From positions 41,588,490 through 41,652,489 of the forward strand of contig JAZBQD010000014.1 of NCBI GenBank assembly GCA_036583965.1: 64,000 nt of DNA, in the 5' to 3' direction. The stretch is from Prunella strophiata (taxonomy: Eukaryota; Chordata; Aves; Passeriformes; Prunellidae). The position numbers were made by a program, and so were the translations under genes. Shown piece by piece: positions 13,588 through 27,099 of this stretch. Numbering within the stretch: the first letter of the stretch is position 1; each line of letters begins with the position of its first letter. The notes below the pieces were generated by a model. It saw only the letters and a program-made list of their open reading frames with translations, had not been told where the DNA came from and ran no database searches.

Positions 13588-13592
13588 CCTTT
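13508..13592. repeat. Pyrimidine-rich stretch with 42-base T-run
   Basis: A T-rich stretch interrupted by a few C, A and G bases, ending in an unbroken run of 42 T at 13546-13587. This is the longest homopolymer in the window. The exact length of such runs is often unreliable in assemblies. Confidence 0.95.
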
Positions 13593-13595
13593 AAT

Positions 13596-16500
13596 GAAGT
13601 GAGGGAAGAGGAATATGATTTGCATTATTCATAGGGAAAAAAATATGACCAAGTGGTTGTTTGGGCAAATTGAAGCAAATCACAGGGTAAATAGATTACT
13701 AAACTTAACTATCTAATGTACATAAGAGCCCAGTATAGTTCTCTCTGGCTGTGTTTCAGAAGGTGCCTTTGCAGTCAGACAATAATGGTGGTTTTCCAAA
13801 TGTCTCTAGTATAGGTATCTGTGTTAAAGAAATCTATATATAATGGTATTTCAGTCTCCTTTTTCAGACTACTATGAGAAACGGCTATTCCTAGGAAACA
13901 CCTCATCTCACCCTGCTTAACAGACTTCAAATATCATAATAAATGCAAGACTTAGTAATGCCTTTTGCTCTCCAATAAAAATAATCTAGCTGAGTAACCC
14001 AGATGTACTTGCCTTCTGCATCAGTTTGTTGAGATGAATGCCATTTACAATTTTATAGAATTTGAAATCTCTCACTGTTTTTTCGTATTGAGATAAAGTT
14101 GTATTCCAAAGCATGGCATGCCTCATGATAGTGGATAGAATCCTATCATTATGAAAATGGTATATTTTGTGTATTCAGGATCCTTAATAATTCTGCAGTG
14201 AATGAGAATCAAATATTGATCAGTATGCTTCAATACAGATATGAGATTTAATCATATGCTTGAGTACAATCATCAAATATTTATGCATGTGGATCGATAA
14301 AGATTAAGAATAAAGTTAGCATGATACACACAATTACTTAAAAGAAAAAATACAATTTTCTTATGAAGTAAAAATTAATAGTTAATGTACCTATGTACCT
14401 CTGTGGATATATCTTAGATAGAGACTTGCATTTGTGACCCAGCAGGTGGTGAGAACATTGCAACTGCTCAAAAAATATCAAGGGGTTAGCTACATTGCTC
14501 CTGACCAAATCAGTAGCTGAATTAAAATTCCCTTACTTTAAATAATGATATGAAAAATCTTGAACTGAAAATCCCTATATCTATCTAACTGCAGAATCCT
14601 AGTTAAAGAGAGCAGTTGAGGTAGAGAAATCATAACACTGTACGATATGAACCCATCACTGCTGGGAGTGAGATTAGAGCAGAGAGTCAGCACAGCCAAT
14701 CTCTGCCATCTGCTCCTGCAGTTTCTTCACCAGGTTGCAGGGCAGGCAGTATCCTCCCTTTTGTGCTATTAAAAGTGCCATGTGCTGTCTTCTGTGTCAA
14801 GGTATTTGATGCAGTCCAAACTTGACACATTCTGAAGGGAACTCCATCAGAGCAGACTTGGACTGAGCCTATAGGACTTTATCCTACAAGAGTTGTCCAG
14901 TGAAGCACTAAACTCACTAAATGTAAACTCAGAGCAGGCAGGACATAACTAAGCTATCAGAACCAGTCCTAAATGAGCTAAAATAGTGTACTGGAAGACA
15001 GGAATGCGTGTTTTTCCTCAGTGTTTGATCCCACTAAAGAAACTCTTCTGAACCAAGTCTCTAGGTAGCTCAGTTAAAGTTAACATGGATATTTCTGCAA
15101 GGCTTTGCCCTCACACATGTAGCCATGCCTTCAGCAGACTTGTCCAAACTACAGCAGAGGATGCTTTTATACATGTGAAATTGCTGCATCAGAAATATAC
15201 TTCATGGAGAAAAGACAGGCAAAAAGACGAGAAAAATAATTTAACTATAAATATTTTGCTCTTTTTACCCTGACTTCTTCTACCAAAATTAAAAAGCTTG
15301 ATGATATTATTTTCAAAATTAATTTTCTCAGTGCTTCTATGTACATTCAGTATATTTGTTTATATTATTTCAAAATATAATTTCTTTTAAAGAAAGCAAT
15401 CATTTAAATATTCATAAATGTTTTGCTAAAATATGAGAAACTAATTGTTTTTTCAGACCTATAAAAGGGACCAAACATTACTCAATTATCTGCTTTTTAA
15501 TACTAAAGATTACAGCCGCACAACATTTCCCATATCATGGAAAATATAATTTTGAGGAATGTGTACTTAGTGAATCTGTGCTGTGATGCGCACAAGAAAT
15601 TTTTAAAATAAATATTATTTAAACAAATCTATATTATATTTATAATTATATATGAGTATATAATAAGACTCTATATTACATTTAGAATATATTTAATCAT
15701 CAAAAGGAAGGTGATTTAAGAAATCTATTTGGTCAGCAGATTTTGTTCCCTTTTTTTTTTCTTTTTTCTTTTCATAGTCTTTTCAAAACAAGAAGTACCA
15801 ATACCTTTTGTAAAGAACAGTGGAGGAGGTGTGAAGAGATGAAGAATCTAGGTGTGCTCATCACTGGCTGAATGCTATTTTAAGAGAGCAAAAGAAAATA
15901 GAGAACCTTGGTTACACAAAGAAGGGTTCAAGAGATGACAATTCCATTAACAGTGTAGAGAACAGAACTGAATGAATGAATCACACTCATAAAGGATCAG
16001 AGACTGAGGGTGAGGAACTCAGCCAGCATCTGGAATGAGAGGTCTACATGGAGCAAATGGAAATACCTCAGCTGCAAGTACTTTATAGCCACCCTCCATT
16101 CTTTTATTATTTTCTTTGTTACTTTATTGCACTGGGAATTGTTCCTTTCTGTGAAAACCACAGCATCTTTCCTTAAAGAAATACAACTGGTTTTGTGATG
16201 TGGGTTTTTTAATTTCATAGCACATTATAAGACTATAATTTATTTTTAATTTACAAAATAGAGCAAGATTTTCAACCTGGGGACACAGAATCTCCTGTGG
16301 AGGAATCTGGGTATTTTTTAGAGTCAATAAATCAAACACATTTTAAATCTCTGATGCAAAAGAAAAAGGCATTTAAAATCTAAATATATGTGAAACAGTT
16401 CCAGGGAGAAAAAAAAAAATCAAAATCAACTAGAGCACAACTGAATTAACTACCCCCCAAAACTGTTATTATTTGCTGATGTCCCTTGATGTAATACACT

Positions 16501-18142
16501 TTTGTGGTGGCAATGCTTTCCTATGTTGTGCCATTCCTCTTGATGCTAACAGCCTTCTGACTTTGCAGGATAGGATTTCCAGTTGGCAAAATGTAATCAG
16601 TCTTTTTGACTTTGAATTGTCTCTTTAAAAAAAGATGAGCCAAGCTAATTATTTGTATTCTGAAGGCACTTTCACCTTGTCCTCCACTTTTCAAAGGTGT
16701 ATTTAACATTGGGCAAACAAAGCAAAATTGATGATGCACTGTTAGAAAGTAACTCTTCCAATGCTGTGCAGTGGTACAAGTTCCTGAGGAAGAATAATTT
16801 TAGTTTTCTCTATTTTTAAGTGGGGGACATCCTCAAAAAATGAACATTTGTGTTGTTGTTGCCCATTAAAACGAAGGAAGAGGTAAACAAGCAGTTAATG
16901 AATCACAAGGAGCAAAATCCAACTTGCTGTAATTGCCTCTGGAGTTCCAGGCCAGCATGCACTTTTTTTGTCCAAGACACCAAAGGTGAGACTGGAATCC
17001 AATCTATAATGTCAGATTCTCTTCTATGTAAAAAAAAAGCGCATCATGTTTTTTCAGATGAACATTTCTCAAGGCCTCATGCAACACCCAGAAATACAGT
17101 ACACTTCCTATGTGTTCATTTTATGTCTCACATTTTATGTTGCATCCTTTTTGCCCAGTATTTAATAATATTCTTATGTCAGTGTAATTTTTTTCTATTA
17201 TCACCAGTTTGAAATTTATTTTCAGTTTCTCGACTGCCAATAACAGACCACTTTCAACTCAATAAATGCAGCTATTCGTGTGTGTGTATGTGTGTACACA
17301 CAGTGGAACAAAGTTGAACCACTTTGTATACACTCAATCCACTTGGGCCTTTGAATTAAGCCAGTGAAAGAAGGCAGCTGGGAAGGCCTGGTGGCAGCCA
17401 AGTCTTGAAATGTTAACAGAAGCAGCTAAAGAAACTCTGGCCAAGTCAGCAACACCACTATCCCAATTGCATCCATAGCACTGAGTGCTGCCAGCAAAGT
17501 AGATTACAGGGTTTGGTTTATGAGTTTTTGTCTGCCAGGCAGGCTTTGTGTGTGGCCATGTATGTAACAATTAGTCCTCGGTGAAGGAAGGATGTGTACC
17601 AATGCTAGTGTGCAAGGAGGGAATGAACAGGTGTTCAAAAGTGTGTTTCTCTTTCCCTCAGACATCACTGTCTGCCATCCATGAGCCAAAAATGGCATTA
17701 CAAGGCTGGTCTGCTCAGTGTGGTCAGAGATTCAGTTGTATGCAGTGGCCATTGAGCTCTGTAATTAATGTGGCTAAACTAAAAGGTCCAGCTGCTGGGT
17801 CCCCATTTTGCCCTCAGATGCATGTGTGTGGCTTCCGTGTTTCAATGGGAACAGTGTGTGCATAGCTGGGGATGGGATCTGGCTCTGTGTACGCATTGGA
17901 GCTGCTGTGTATACAACAGCTTCAAGGAGAAAGATAAATGTAGTTTCCTGAATTATTATATTCATTAACTTCCCATTTTCTTTCTGTACCAAATGTTACT
18001 ATTTGCTTTCAGAGCTGTGGACTTTGATGTGCAGCAGTCTTCTTTGGCAAAGCATGTAGGAAATTTGGTGACCCTGTTTCAACCAAAGCAAAGCTTTTGA
18101 CTATCTCTAGCTGAACCACAGCCTGAGCTGTATGGAAATGTT
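13596..18142. other. Unique AT-rich noncoding DNA, no gene seen
   Basis: Very AT-rich at about 15380-15720. The longest open frame (16850-17212, plus, 120 codons) has no resemblance to a known protein, no splice context I trust, and a composition expected of noncoding DNA. A short GT-rich stretch lies at about 17278-17302. Confidence 0.7.
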
Positions 18143-18430
18143 AGAAGGGAGAGGAGAGGAGCAGGAGAGGAGAGGAGAGGAGAGGGCGGAAGGAGAGGAG
18201 AGGAAGAGAGAGGATCAGTAGAGGAGAGGAGAGGAGCCTCGCTAGGTGAGAGGATTTGAGGGAAGGAAGGAGGAGGAGAGGAGGGAGAGAGCGGAGAGAG
18301 GAGAGATGGGAGGAGGACGAGGAGGAGTAGAGGAGATAGGGAGGGGGGAGAGGAGGGAAGGGATAGAGGAGGAGGGAGGAGGAGAGGAGAGAGAGAGAGG
18401 CGGACAGAGGAGAGAGGAGAGGAAAAAAAG
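18143..18430 (+). repeat. Purine-rich low-complexity block (GGAGA-type)
   Basis: Nearly all bases are A or G on the plus strand, with scattered C and T. The first part is built from pentamers of the GGAGA type; the rest is irregular GGA/GA sequence, including GAGAGAGA and G6 runs. The open frames overlapping it on both strands (for example the minus frame at 18079-18606) are Ser/Leu/Pro- or Glu/Arg-rich translations of this block and are not genes. It has the same strand polarity as the 2-kb purine tract at 8454-10437 but a different unit. Confidence 0.95.
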
Positions 18431-19864
18431 CAAATGTTCTGTTTGTATCTGAAATGTGAAACAGCAATGCCAAAATATCCCAGGAAGTCTATTCTTGCTG
18501 TACTACTTACCCAGCCAAAACCAAGTGCTTCTGGAAATCCTTCAAGAAATCCTATTTGAGTTATTTCCAGTCTTGCTTCCAGACCAGAGAGGCTTGGATA
18601 AGACATTCAAAAGTTTGAATGTTTATCAGCAACTTCTTCCTTTTGCCTCTCCTATCTAAACAAGAGCCCAGATTCATCATCAGCTCTTCATGGATATGTC
18701 ACTTCCTTCTCTGACTGGGTCTCCACCCATCCATGTCAGAGAGTTGAAACAACTGAATTTGGCTTTTCTAATCATAAAGCAAAAACCTTAAGACAGGCAA
18801 GTTATTAAGCAACAACCTATAAATGAACAAGAGTTGATGGTGATATTGTCCTTCCTTCTGTGTTCCCATTTGTGCACTGAAATATTTTGAACATCAATAG
18901 GTATCCTTTTTGACTCAATAATTGCAGTTTATTCATGGTTAGTAACATGACTAACCATTTGCCTCCTGTTGCAGATGTGGTGTTGCATTTCTCTCTGAAG
19001 CTACCTCTGTGTATCTGTATGAAGCTGAGCTTGTAGTTCAGGCAGCAGCTGTGACTGTTATTTTTACTCCATTTTTTCAGAGCAGAGCTAAGAATATGAA
19101 TTACTTGTTCTCTTTAAACTTAGTGATCATCTGCTCTGATGTCATTTTTCACATAAGCATCCCCATTTGATTGGAATCTGGGACAGAGGTGATTTATTTC
19201 ATATTCTAACTGGACAGTTTTTCTCATTCCTCATTATCCCAAAGAATTAAGTATTAGAAATAACTGGAAAAAAAAAAAAAAAAAAAAAAAAGTCAGTTTG
19301 ACTAAGAATCAGAAAAGAACATTATCTTTTTCATAGCTATTCTGCTTCCTGAAAAAAATTATCCTTTGAGATATATATATGTACATATATCTACACATAT
19401 ACTTCTTATTTTTTTTAAGTATGCCATCCATAACTAAGCCTCCTTATTCTTATAGTCTAACAAATCTTTCAGTTTTCATCCCTGCTTGGTAGATCCTCTC
19501 CAGTCAAGAAAAACCTTTTAAAATATGATCTCTTACAAAGCCTCAAAAGTGTAACCATCTATAACCTTACTTTGAATTATTTAAATCAAATTTGTAATTC
19601 TGTTTGGTTTGAAATAGGTATTATTACATGACTCAAGGTTACATTTTCAAAAATGGGCCAGTGTGGTCAACTACCTCAACCTGTGACACAGGACATCAGG
19701 CTAGCCTGACTTAGATATTACTGGAGCTAAATCATGACCTTTGGAACAACCTTTTATATTTTTTTTTCCTCACATAGGTCTAAGCAGGCCAAGATCACCT
19801 CATAACTTCAAAAGATAAAGTGCCTGGATTTTTTTGCTCTGAGTCATGTTTTCTTATAATCTAA
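18431..19864. other. Unique noncoding DNA, no gene seen
   Basis: No recognisable open frame or transposon signature. It contains an A-run at 19268-19291 and a short TA-rich stretch at about 19370-19400. Confidence 0.65.
19268..19291. repeat. Poly-A run, 24 bases
   Basis: An uninterrupted A-run on the plus strand. I looked for a retrocopy upstream of it and saw none. Confidence 0.95.
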
Positions 19865-20445
19865 TTATTCACACTAATCTTCTCTGAACTCTTTCCAAAT
19901 ATCTATCCTTCTTGTACTGCAGGCAAAGGAATTTACTTGAGTATTCTAGTAAAGTTTACTTTGGGAGAAATACATAAATGTTATTTACTCTTTACACATG
20001 CTGAGTAACCCCTTTTTACTAAATTCAAGGGTCTTGCTAGCCTTTCAAAACACAGACTTTCATGTGGAGCTCAGATCAGTTTAGAGTAGGACCATCCCAA
20101 TGGTTTTTCCCAGAATTACTCCTTCATGTGTTAGCATCTCCTCTTCTGTTGGTATGATTTACATACTTTCTTCTTTAGTCTCCCTCTCCCTCTCTCTCTT
20201 TCTTTGCTTGTTCAAATCAAAAGGCATACTGTTTGCAAGCTTATAGCTTATCAGGCAATCAAGACTGCCCTTTGTCAATAACGGTTCTTCTTTATTATTT
20301 GCCAGACTTTAGTACTTCCTGTTAACAGCAAACTTTGTTAATGATATTCTTATGTTATCTTCCAGGTCATTGATAAAAACTCATTAAAATATATTATGAA
20401 AGCATTGCCTATGGGACCACACTAAAAGCACACCTGCTCAATGAT
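19865..20445 (-). mobile_element. Ancient, decayed CR1/L3-like LINE relic
   Basis: Read on the plus strand, this stretch follows, in order, fragments of the antisense of the CR1 RT C-terminal region: a CTGAACTCTTTCCAA-like block with TATCCTTCTTGTACTG at about 19885-19920, an AGTATTCTAGTAAAG block at about 19940, and near 20365-20425 a CCAGGTCATTGATAAAAAC block followed by ATGGGACCACACTA. The order and spacing match the antisense of old CR1-type elements as I know them, but identity is low and there are many indels. No frame is open. The element would be on the minus strand and far older than the other CR1 pieces in the window. The extent is approximate. Confidence 0.5.
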
Positions 20446-23400
20446 AATTTCTCTGACGTCTGTCACTTAGTTAATGGATAATATATATAGTGTTCACTGT
20501 GTTAAATTTGTGGCATTTTAGACTTTTAATCAAACTGTCTTTGATACGCAGTCAAAGTTTCAAGTGAACTTTGGTCACTTACACTGATATTACTTCCTTT
20601 GTCAACTCAACTTTTAATCTCATTAAAAAAATATCATGGTTCTTTGAGAGAAGCTGTTTAGCAGAAGACTAGTTTGAATGGCCTTCATAATATTTTATTT
20701 ATTGATGCAATGAATGTGTTCTACTATTTTGTTTAGTGTCAAGGTTAGCCTGATGGAATATCTTCAGGCAGTTCATCTAGTTTATCCCATTTAAATACTG
20801 GTGCAGCATTAAAATTCTTCCCGTTTCTGAAACTATTCCAGTATTGCTAGAGTTATTGAAAATAGCATTAATAGCTTAAAGACCCTTTCAGTAACCTCTT
20901 ATGATTCATAACTTTTGTAGTGCTTAAGTCATAGTTCACGAATATATGAATGCTCTTGAAAACCTTGCCCAAAGACCTGGGCTGCTGAGGCACAAACTAT
21001 GATTAGCATAGGTGTTATTTACAAAGAAAAATAGTGTGATTTTTTAATCTTTCTTGCTTTATCTTTCTGGGTTTGGTTTGTTTTTTTTTGTTTTTTTTTC
21101 CATTCTCCTACTCTAATAGGAAAGACCTTCAATATTATGACATATTTGAAAAGAAAAATATCTGTGGTTAAGACACTTAGCTTGGATGGCACAGAAGAGG
21201 AGACATAACTAAGTCTCCTAAGGTATTGGTTATAGCATTATTTATAATCTCAGCTGGAAGGTCTCTCAGTGTATGCTTGCCTAAATAATTTTGAATGCAT
21301 TACAAAACATTGACTGGAACCAGACATCCTTTACCAGATCTCTCCTGATAAAATGATGCCTTGCCCATATAGATCCCAGTTTCAAATATACTTTATTTTT
21401 GGCAAAGAAGATGCTGAGGAATATTCATTATGAAACCAGGAAGAAGAAGATAGTGGGGGCAGTCTGGCCATAATTTCACACTGCAGCTGGTCACACACAG
21501 CTGGTCAAACCATGACTAAATGGTTGCTGTCACCTACTCTTTTTCTCTCTTGTTGAATTTCACCTGTTTGTTCCGTGGGTTATTTCTGCTTCTCCCCTGG
21601 TTTCTGTGGGGGCCAATTCAGCAGAAGAAGGCTGGAGAAAAGTTTAGGATATGGAAAAGCAGAACAAATGAGGGATATTGTACTATAAGCTGTTATATGT
21701 GGTTCAGACGCTAAAAAAATAATACAACTGACAAAATAAGAACACATTAGCAGATTTTGAATACATGCTTTACATATCTGGTTGTATCTGAACCATAATT
21801 TATTAACTATAGATTAGACTTAGACTAAGGATGAACTCCAGCTTGTGACCTAAACATGTATTTAACTTTTTTTTTGGTCATTAGCTGTAAGTAGAATGAC
21901 CAATGCTTTTTTTTATTGCCAGTTACAATGAAACAACAAGAAATATGATTTAATCTAGTAAGAATTCTAAACTGCAACAATTTTACCATCTGAGAACACC
22001 AATATGAAATGCAGGAGCTATGAAAATATTAATAAATCTAATATCTCAAGATGAGAATTTCTTTGTCTTTTACATCTTGTTAGCACCATTAAAGCATGGA
22101 TAAATTATAGAGCTAGATATGCTTCTAATAAAGAAATGTGCAGTTTAACAAAGAATTGAACTCAACTAGAATAAAGTTTCGTAAAAGCCACAAATAAAGT
22201 ATTTGATAAAAAGACTTAAAGGAAGCAATATATAGTACACTCTTTGCATATTGCTGTGCCAAAACAAACACAACCACATAAATGCAAGACTAATTTGGAG
22301 AAGCAGTTTCTACACTGTAATTCTGATGGTGAAACCTGTGATTATGGCTGCAATCCTGCAATCCCCAGCAGTTGTACTGGGTTTATTCAAGCCAGTAATT
22401 GAGTTGGACATTCCCACATTCTGACTGTTGCTAAATTCTTCTGATTCACCACACATAAAGTGCCTAAGATCAATGTTTTCTACTTTCTTCACAAGTCCCT
22501 TGCTACCACTTCTTTAGTTCTGGACTTGGTAACAACCACCAACTAATTTCTAAAGACTGTGCATACAGTTTTATATTGTTTGTCATACTTTTATCATCTC
22601 TAGATGTTTTTTTTTCTGCTTTGATTCTTTCTCAAGCTTTCCTCCCACCATAGGCAACCTCTAATGCCCTTTACAATCCCACCTTTCTGGTTCCTATAAG
22701 TTATGATTCTGGTCTCCATTCTTTCACAATGACCACTAACAGTGGCCATAATACAACTAATAATAATGTTGTTATCTTTATCTTCCTTGCTTTGTCTTTT
22801 CTCTCCTTTATTCCTCAGTAGGAAAAAAAGATCTATGAAAACTCACTTTTGACAAGATAATGCTATCAAACCCTGGCTTAATTTGTATTTTATGCATATA
22901 ACATGGTTTGGTTGACTGCTTCTTTGGCCCCTAAAAAATGGTCTGTAGAATTTTCTGTTTTGCAATACTCAATAACCTCTGAAATCCCATAAGTTAAAAT
23001 TTTGTACTTGAAATGAAAATTTATGCTATCGGGGCCCTGCATTTGTAGAAATTTAGAAACAATGCCATAAAAAAAATTCAAATACAAGTCAAAAAGAGGG
23101 GACTGATGATGTAAACTCTGCACCAGGTTATTGCTGTGAGAGAAAACTCAACAGGTGAAAATAGTTGAAAATGTTACTGGCTACAGAGAAAGAAAAGACC
23201 AGCCTGACCACCTGTCTCTGTATATAATGACTGACTCTATAGTGATTGTGGATGCAAGGGGAAAACACTGATAAATTGCTCAGATCAACCAGGTAGAGTC
23301 TATGTCATCCACACTTCAACACAGACTGAGAAAGAAATAGAAAGAAAAAATTTTCTTTGTATAAAGAGTAAAAAAATAATTGTTAGTCAAGTCTGCTCCT

Positions 23401-25259
23401 TTGACAGGAGTTGCAAAGCTGTCAGTGACAAGTGAGGATTTTTTCAAATGATTGAAAGAGATATCAAAAAGTTATTAACTGTTTGGGGCTTGCTGATTCA
23501 GTTTCTTGAGAGCTTGAGGGGAAAGGAAAAGGGTATATTATTTTTCTAATATTTGTGAGGCAGATTCCCAAGAGATGGAATTTCCATCATAATATCAAGA
23601 AAGTGACATTTAAAAATAATAATAAAAAAAAGAGTACACAAATCCACCCACTTCTTTTCTTTCACTGACTCCACAGTTTTACATTTAGGAAGGATTCAAT
23701 TCAAGTAAGTTGGAAAGCTAGAAATTAACTTGATGAGCTTTAAAATTAAGGCAATATGGCAAAGAAAACCAATGGCCGATGCCCAACTTACAGATGTTAT
23801 GGAAATTACACATACCTACCACCATAACAGGGTTCAGCTCTAAGTTTCTGCTGAATTTAGAAACCAAAAAGAGATTCTGGTACAACATCCTTTTTATTAA
23901 TAACACTACAGCTATGCTCAAAGAAATCCCTGGGTAACTCTACCAATATGACCTGAATTCCCTGCCTGTCATGCAGCACTTCAGACCAGCTGTAACATTG
24001 TGGTTTGGGACCTTCCTGTCACTGGCTCCTTCCATTGTCTCCAGATGAGCCATTGCCTTTGTACCCCCGAAGGCTGTGCTTCTGTTAATGAATGCAGCTT
24101 TCTTATTTTCTGGCTTGAGCTGCCTCTGGCTGCTACTTTTCCTTGCCTAGGTGAAAGTTACACCCGATGGTCCACAGCTTCAGCAAATTTAGCTGCTACT
24201 GCTAAGGAAGTTGTGCCAAACAAGTTCTAAGGGAGTAGTATACCAAATCACACAACACAGAAGATGAGTAGGAAAATTTAAAACAGTCCCAAACATAAAT
24301 AATACATAAATAATAATTATTTAAATATTATTAAGTAATATTATTTAGTACAGCAAATAGCCTTGTGCTACAAAATTCAAATCCATGTTTGTAGCCCAAA
24401 TTTTGGCAGTTGTTTTTGGGAATAATTTTTTTCTGTGGCCCTTATTTTCTGTGTACTTTTTGTTCTTAAGGCTCATAAAAGAGCATAGAGTACCCTTCTT
24501 GAGAAAGATGTGAATTTTTGTGACAAACTAACATGCTTTTCTTTGTATCAATAGTTATTACATGAGCCAGCACGTAGCTTAAAACATTGCCTGATCATTT
24601 TTTCTCTCTGTGTCTTTACATCTCTCATCCCCACAGCACAGGTGGGTTGTTGCAACTTGCTGAAACTTACTGAACTTACTGAAATCAGGTAGATGTGATG
24701 GATTTTATTAAAAAAGAAAAACCAATACACAAACATATACCAGAGAAAAAGCCTGGGTGCATGTGATGTAAGGTAATTTATCTGTGTAATGTAATTTCCA
24801 AGTAAGGGCTTACAGTCTGTTCAAGGACAGGTAAATTACTTGAAGAAGCTGAAGTCTCTAGAAGACTTTTCCTCACATTTTTCACTCCCTGCTGACTAAT
24901 ATTTTTAAGTCCACTTCCTCATCTTGATGTTAAGTGCCAAGTATAGTGGGTGGCACCAAAAATAACCATCCAGAAAGAAGTCTTAAAATGTGAGCAATTA
25001 TTTTTTCAAATAGCATATCATACAGTGGGTGGGTGGGAGACAGAGTATGGATTTAGCTTAACAAAATCCCATGACTTTGCTTCAGTGGGTTAGGGAAAAA
25101 ACTAACTAGGTATTTTTATGACTGATAGTCTTAATTTTACTAGGTTTTTCTTATGGTAGACTTAGAATTAAATCTATTTTCATACCTACAGATAAACAAG
25201 GATTTAGTAGATCCATTCCATATTCAGGCAACAAGAATATGTTTCATCATATTACATCA
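20446..25259. other. Unique AT-rich noncoding DNA, no gene seen
   Basis: Short open frames only, none recognisable. An AT-rich patch with imperfect dyad character lies at about 24290-24350. No RNA gene or transposon was seen. Confidence 0.65.
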
Positions 25260-25314
25260 TTGAATTTCAAGTAGCAAAGATTCAACTTTGAATTTCAAGT
25301 AGCAAAGATTCAAC
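25260..25314. repeat. 27-bp direct duplication, period 28
   Basis: A 27-base word beginning TTGAATTTCAAG occurs at 25260-25286 and again, identical, at 25288-25314 with one T between. It is a local tandem duplication with no wider repeat context. Confidence 0.95.
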
Positions 25315-27099
25315 ATTCAACAAAATGAAATTTTATAAGTTTACAGTAAAACAAAAAGGGACTTTCAGCCCACTCTTATATGTGTGGTAAAGGTAGGTAT
25401 GCTTTTGTTTTGTGTCTCTAAAACCCCTCTACTAACACAAATGTAATGCATTCATAATATATGCAAATCCTTTTTGATACTTACATGAATATTTGAAGCT
25501 TGAAATAAGTCTGAAAATAAAAAATTCTAATGTAGAAAAAGCAGTTCAACAAATACTAGTGGAAGAAATATACATTCAAAGTAAAACTTCCTGTATATTA
25601 CAACATAGCACAGTGCTATACATACTGTACATATACATACATACAGTGCTATACGTGTTACATAAGGATTTTAATTTGGAGAGACTTTCAAAAAAAGAAT
25701 GAATAAGACAAAGAAACAGCAAATGCTTTCTTTCCCTTCAGCTCTTAAACATGACTTAGTTCAGAATATCCATCACTGTACAGAATGACACAGGAACCAG
25801 ATCCTTGGCTCTTTTTACTCTACTATAACTCATCTTTGTCAGGAATTTTCACCCCATAACAACTTAGAGTTTTCCCTTGGCTTCATTCTCACAAACAGTA
25901 GCTAGGGAATATGATTTACTGCATCTGCAGAGGCAGCATCAGAGGAAGAGATCTCTGTCAGGGCAGTGCTCTGATGAGTGTGACATGCTGATTTCCCAGC
26001 ACACCTGCCAGCATGAAGGACCAACTCTCCTTCGGTTTGTTCAGCAAAACCCAGTTTGCTCCAGTCACTGCAGCACTGCAAAAGTTGTTTACAAGTCCTG
26101 AGATAGCACTGCTATTGTGGGAGCCTTCAATATGAGCTGAGTGTGCCTTTATGGATCCTGACCTTGGCTTTTTAGAGGTGTAGAAGCGTGTGAGTTTCTG
26201 GTGCATTACTGGTGAGCTCATTTACTAGATGTGACATTTAACTTCATCAGTTTTGTGCACAGCCAGCCCTGACTGACCCTGACCCCTTTACTGGGCTCTA
26301 CCTTCACCTGCCCCATGGCCCAGGACCTGCTCTGCCCATGCTCGGACTGGCCTCTGCACATCTCCAGGGCTTGGTCTGCCCTGGCACCTGCCAGCACTTA
26401 AAAGCAAAATAGTGGAAGATGCTGTGCTGTAGAGAAGTAAAGTTAGAAGCTGTCTGGTAGAATACTTGATTTGGATAGTGTTGCTGTAGGACATGAAATA
26501 ATACGACGCAGACAGCAGCTCTTTCCAAGACAAAAAAGAGGCATTTATTAATTTCTCACTCCAATTTATAGATAACTGAAGTGTCAGTGCCAGTGTCACC
26601 ATTGGAGGGTGACAGTGCCACCTCCTCAATGCCACTGAACAGCACAACAGTCCATCAAGTTGCTCATCCCCCATAAAAGAATGTAAACAATATGTTATTT
26701 ACATAAAGTGCATGAGAAAGTTCTGTACAAAAATGTAAACATCAGAAGGCTTTAGAAAAACCTAAAAAATCAGGGCAACAGGATAGTGCTCAAGAGAGAA
26801 GATGCTTAGTAGAAAATATGGTTGAAAATAGTTACCAAACCACTGGGAATGAGCTTCCTCCCTGACAAGTGGGAGAAATATACTCATAGTTTTTTGCCTT
26901 TTCTCTCCCCTTGCTCATGCATACTGAAGTCTGTTTGGGTGTCATTCTTACTGCCTGACTTTATCATGGCTCTAATGTCAAACCAATGGTCAACAGCACT
27001 TTTACTCTGTCAGCATTTGTGTGTAAATTCTATCAGACCCCATGAACTCGTGTGTGTCTGGTGTGCCTAAGTATTATTCCTCAACCTCATCCTCTTCCA
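25315..27099. other. Mostly unique noncoding DNA; possible solo LTR inside
   Basis: No recognisable gene. The GC-richer stretch at about 26279-26690 has LTR-like signals on the minus strand: a TATAAA-like box near 26563-26568 and an AATAAA near 26541-26546, close together upstream of a GC-richer segment. I could not find clear TG...CA ends or a target-site duplication. The 128-codon minus frame at 26288-26674 matches nothing I know. Confidence 0.5.

Noticed and set aside
16850..17212. 120-codon plus frame
   Set aside because: No recognisable family or domain and no convincing splice or promoter context; this length is expected by chance in 64 kb.
18079..18606. 175-codon minus frame and overlapping frames at the GGAGA block
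   Set aside because: The composition is a direct translation of low-complexity purine/pyrimidine sequence; overlapping frames on both strands are equally open.
19268..19291. A-run as the tail of a processed pseudogene or SINE
   Set aside because: No retrocopy body or target duplication could be found upstream.
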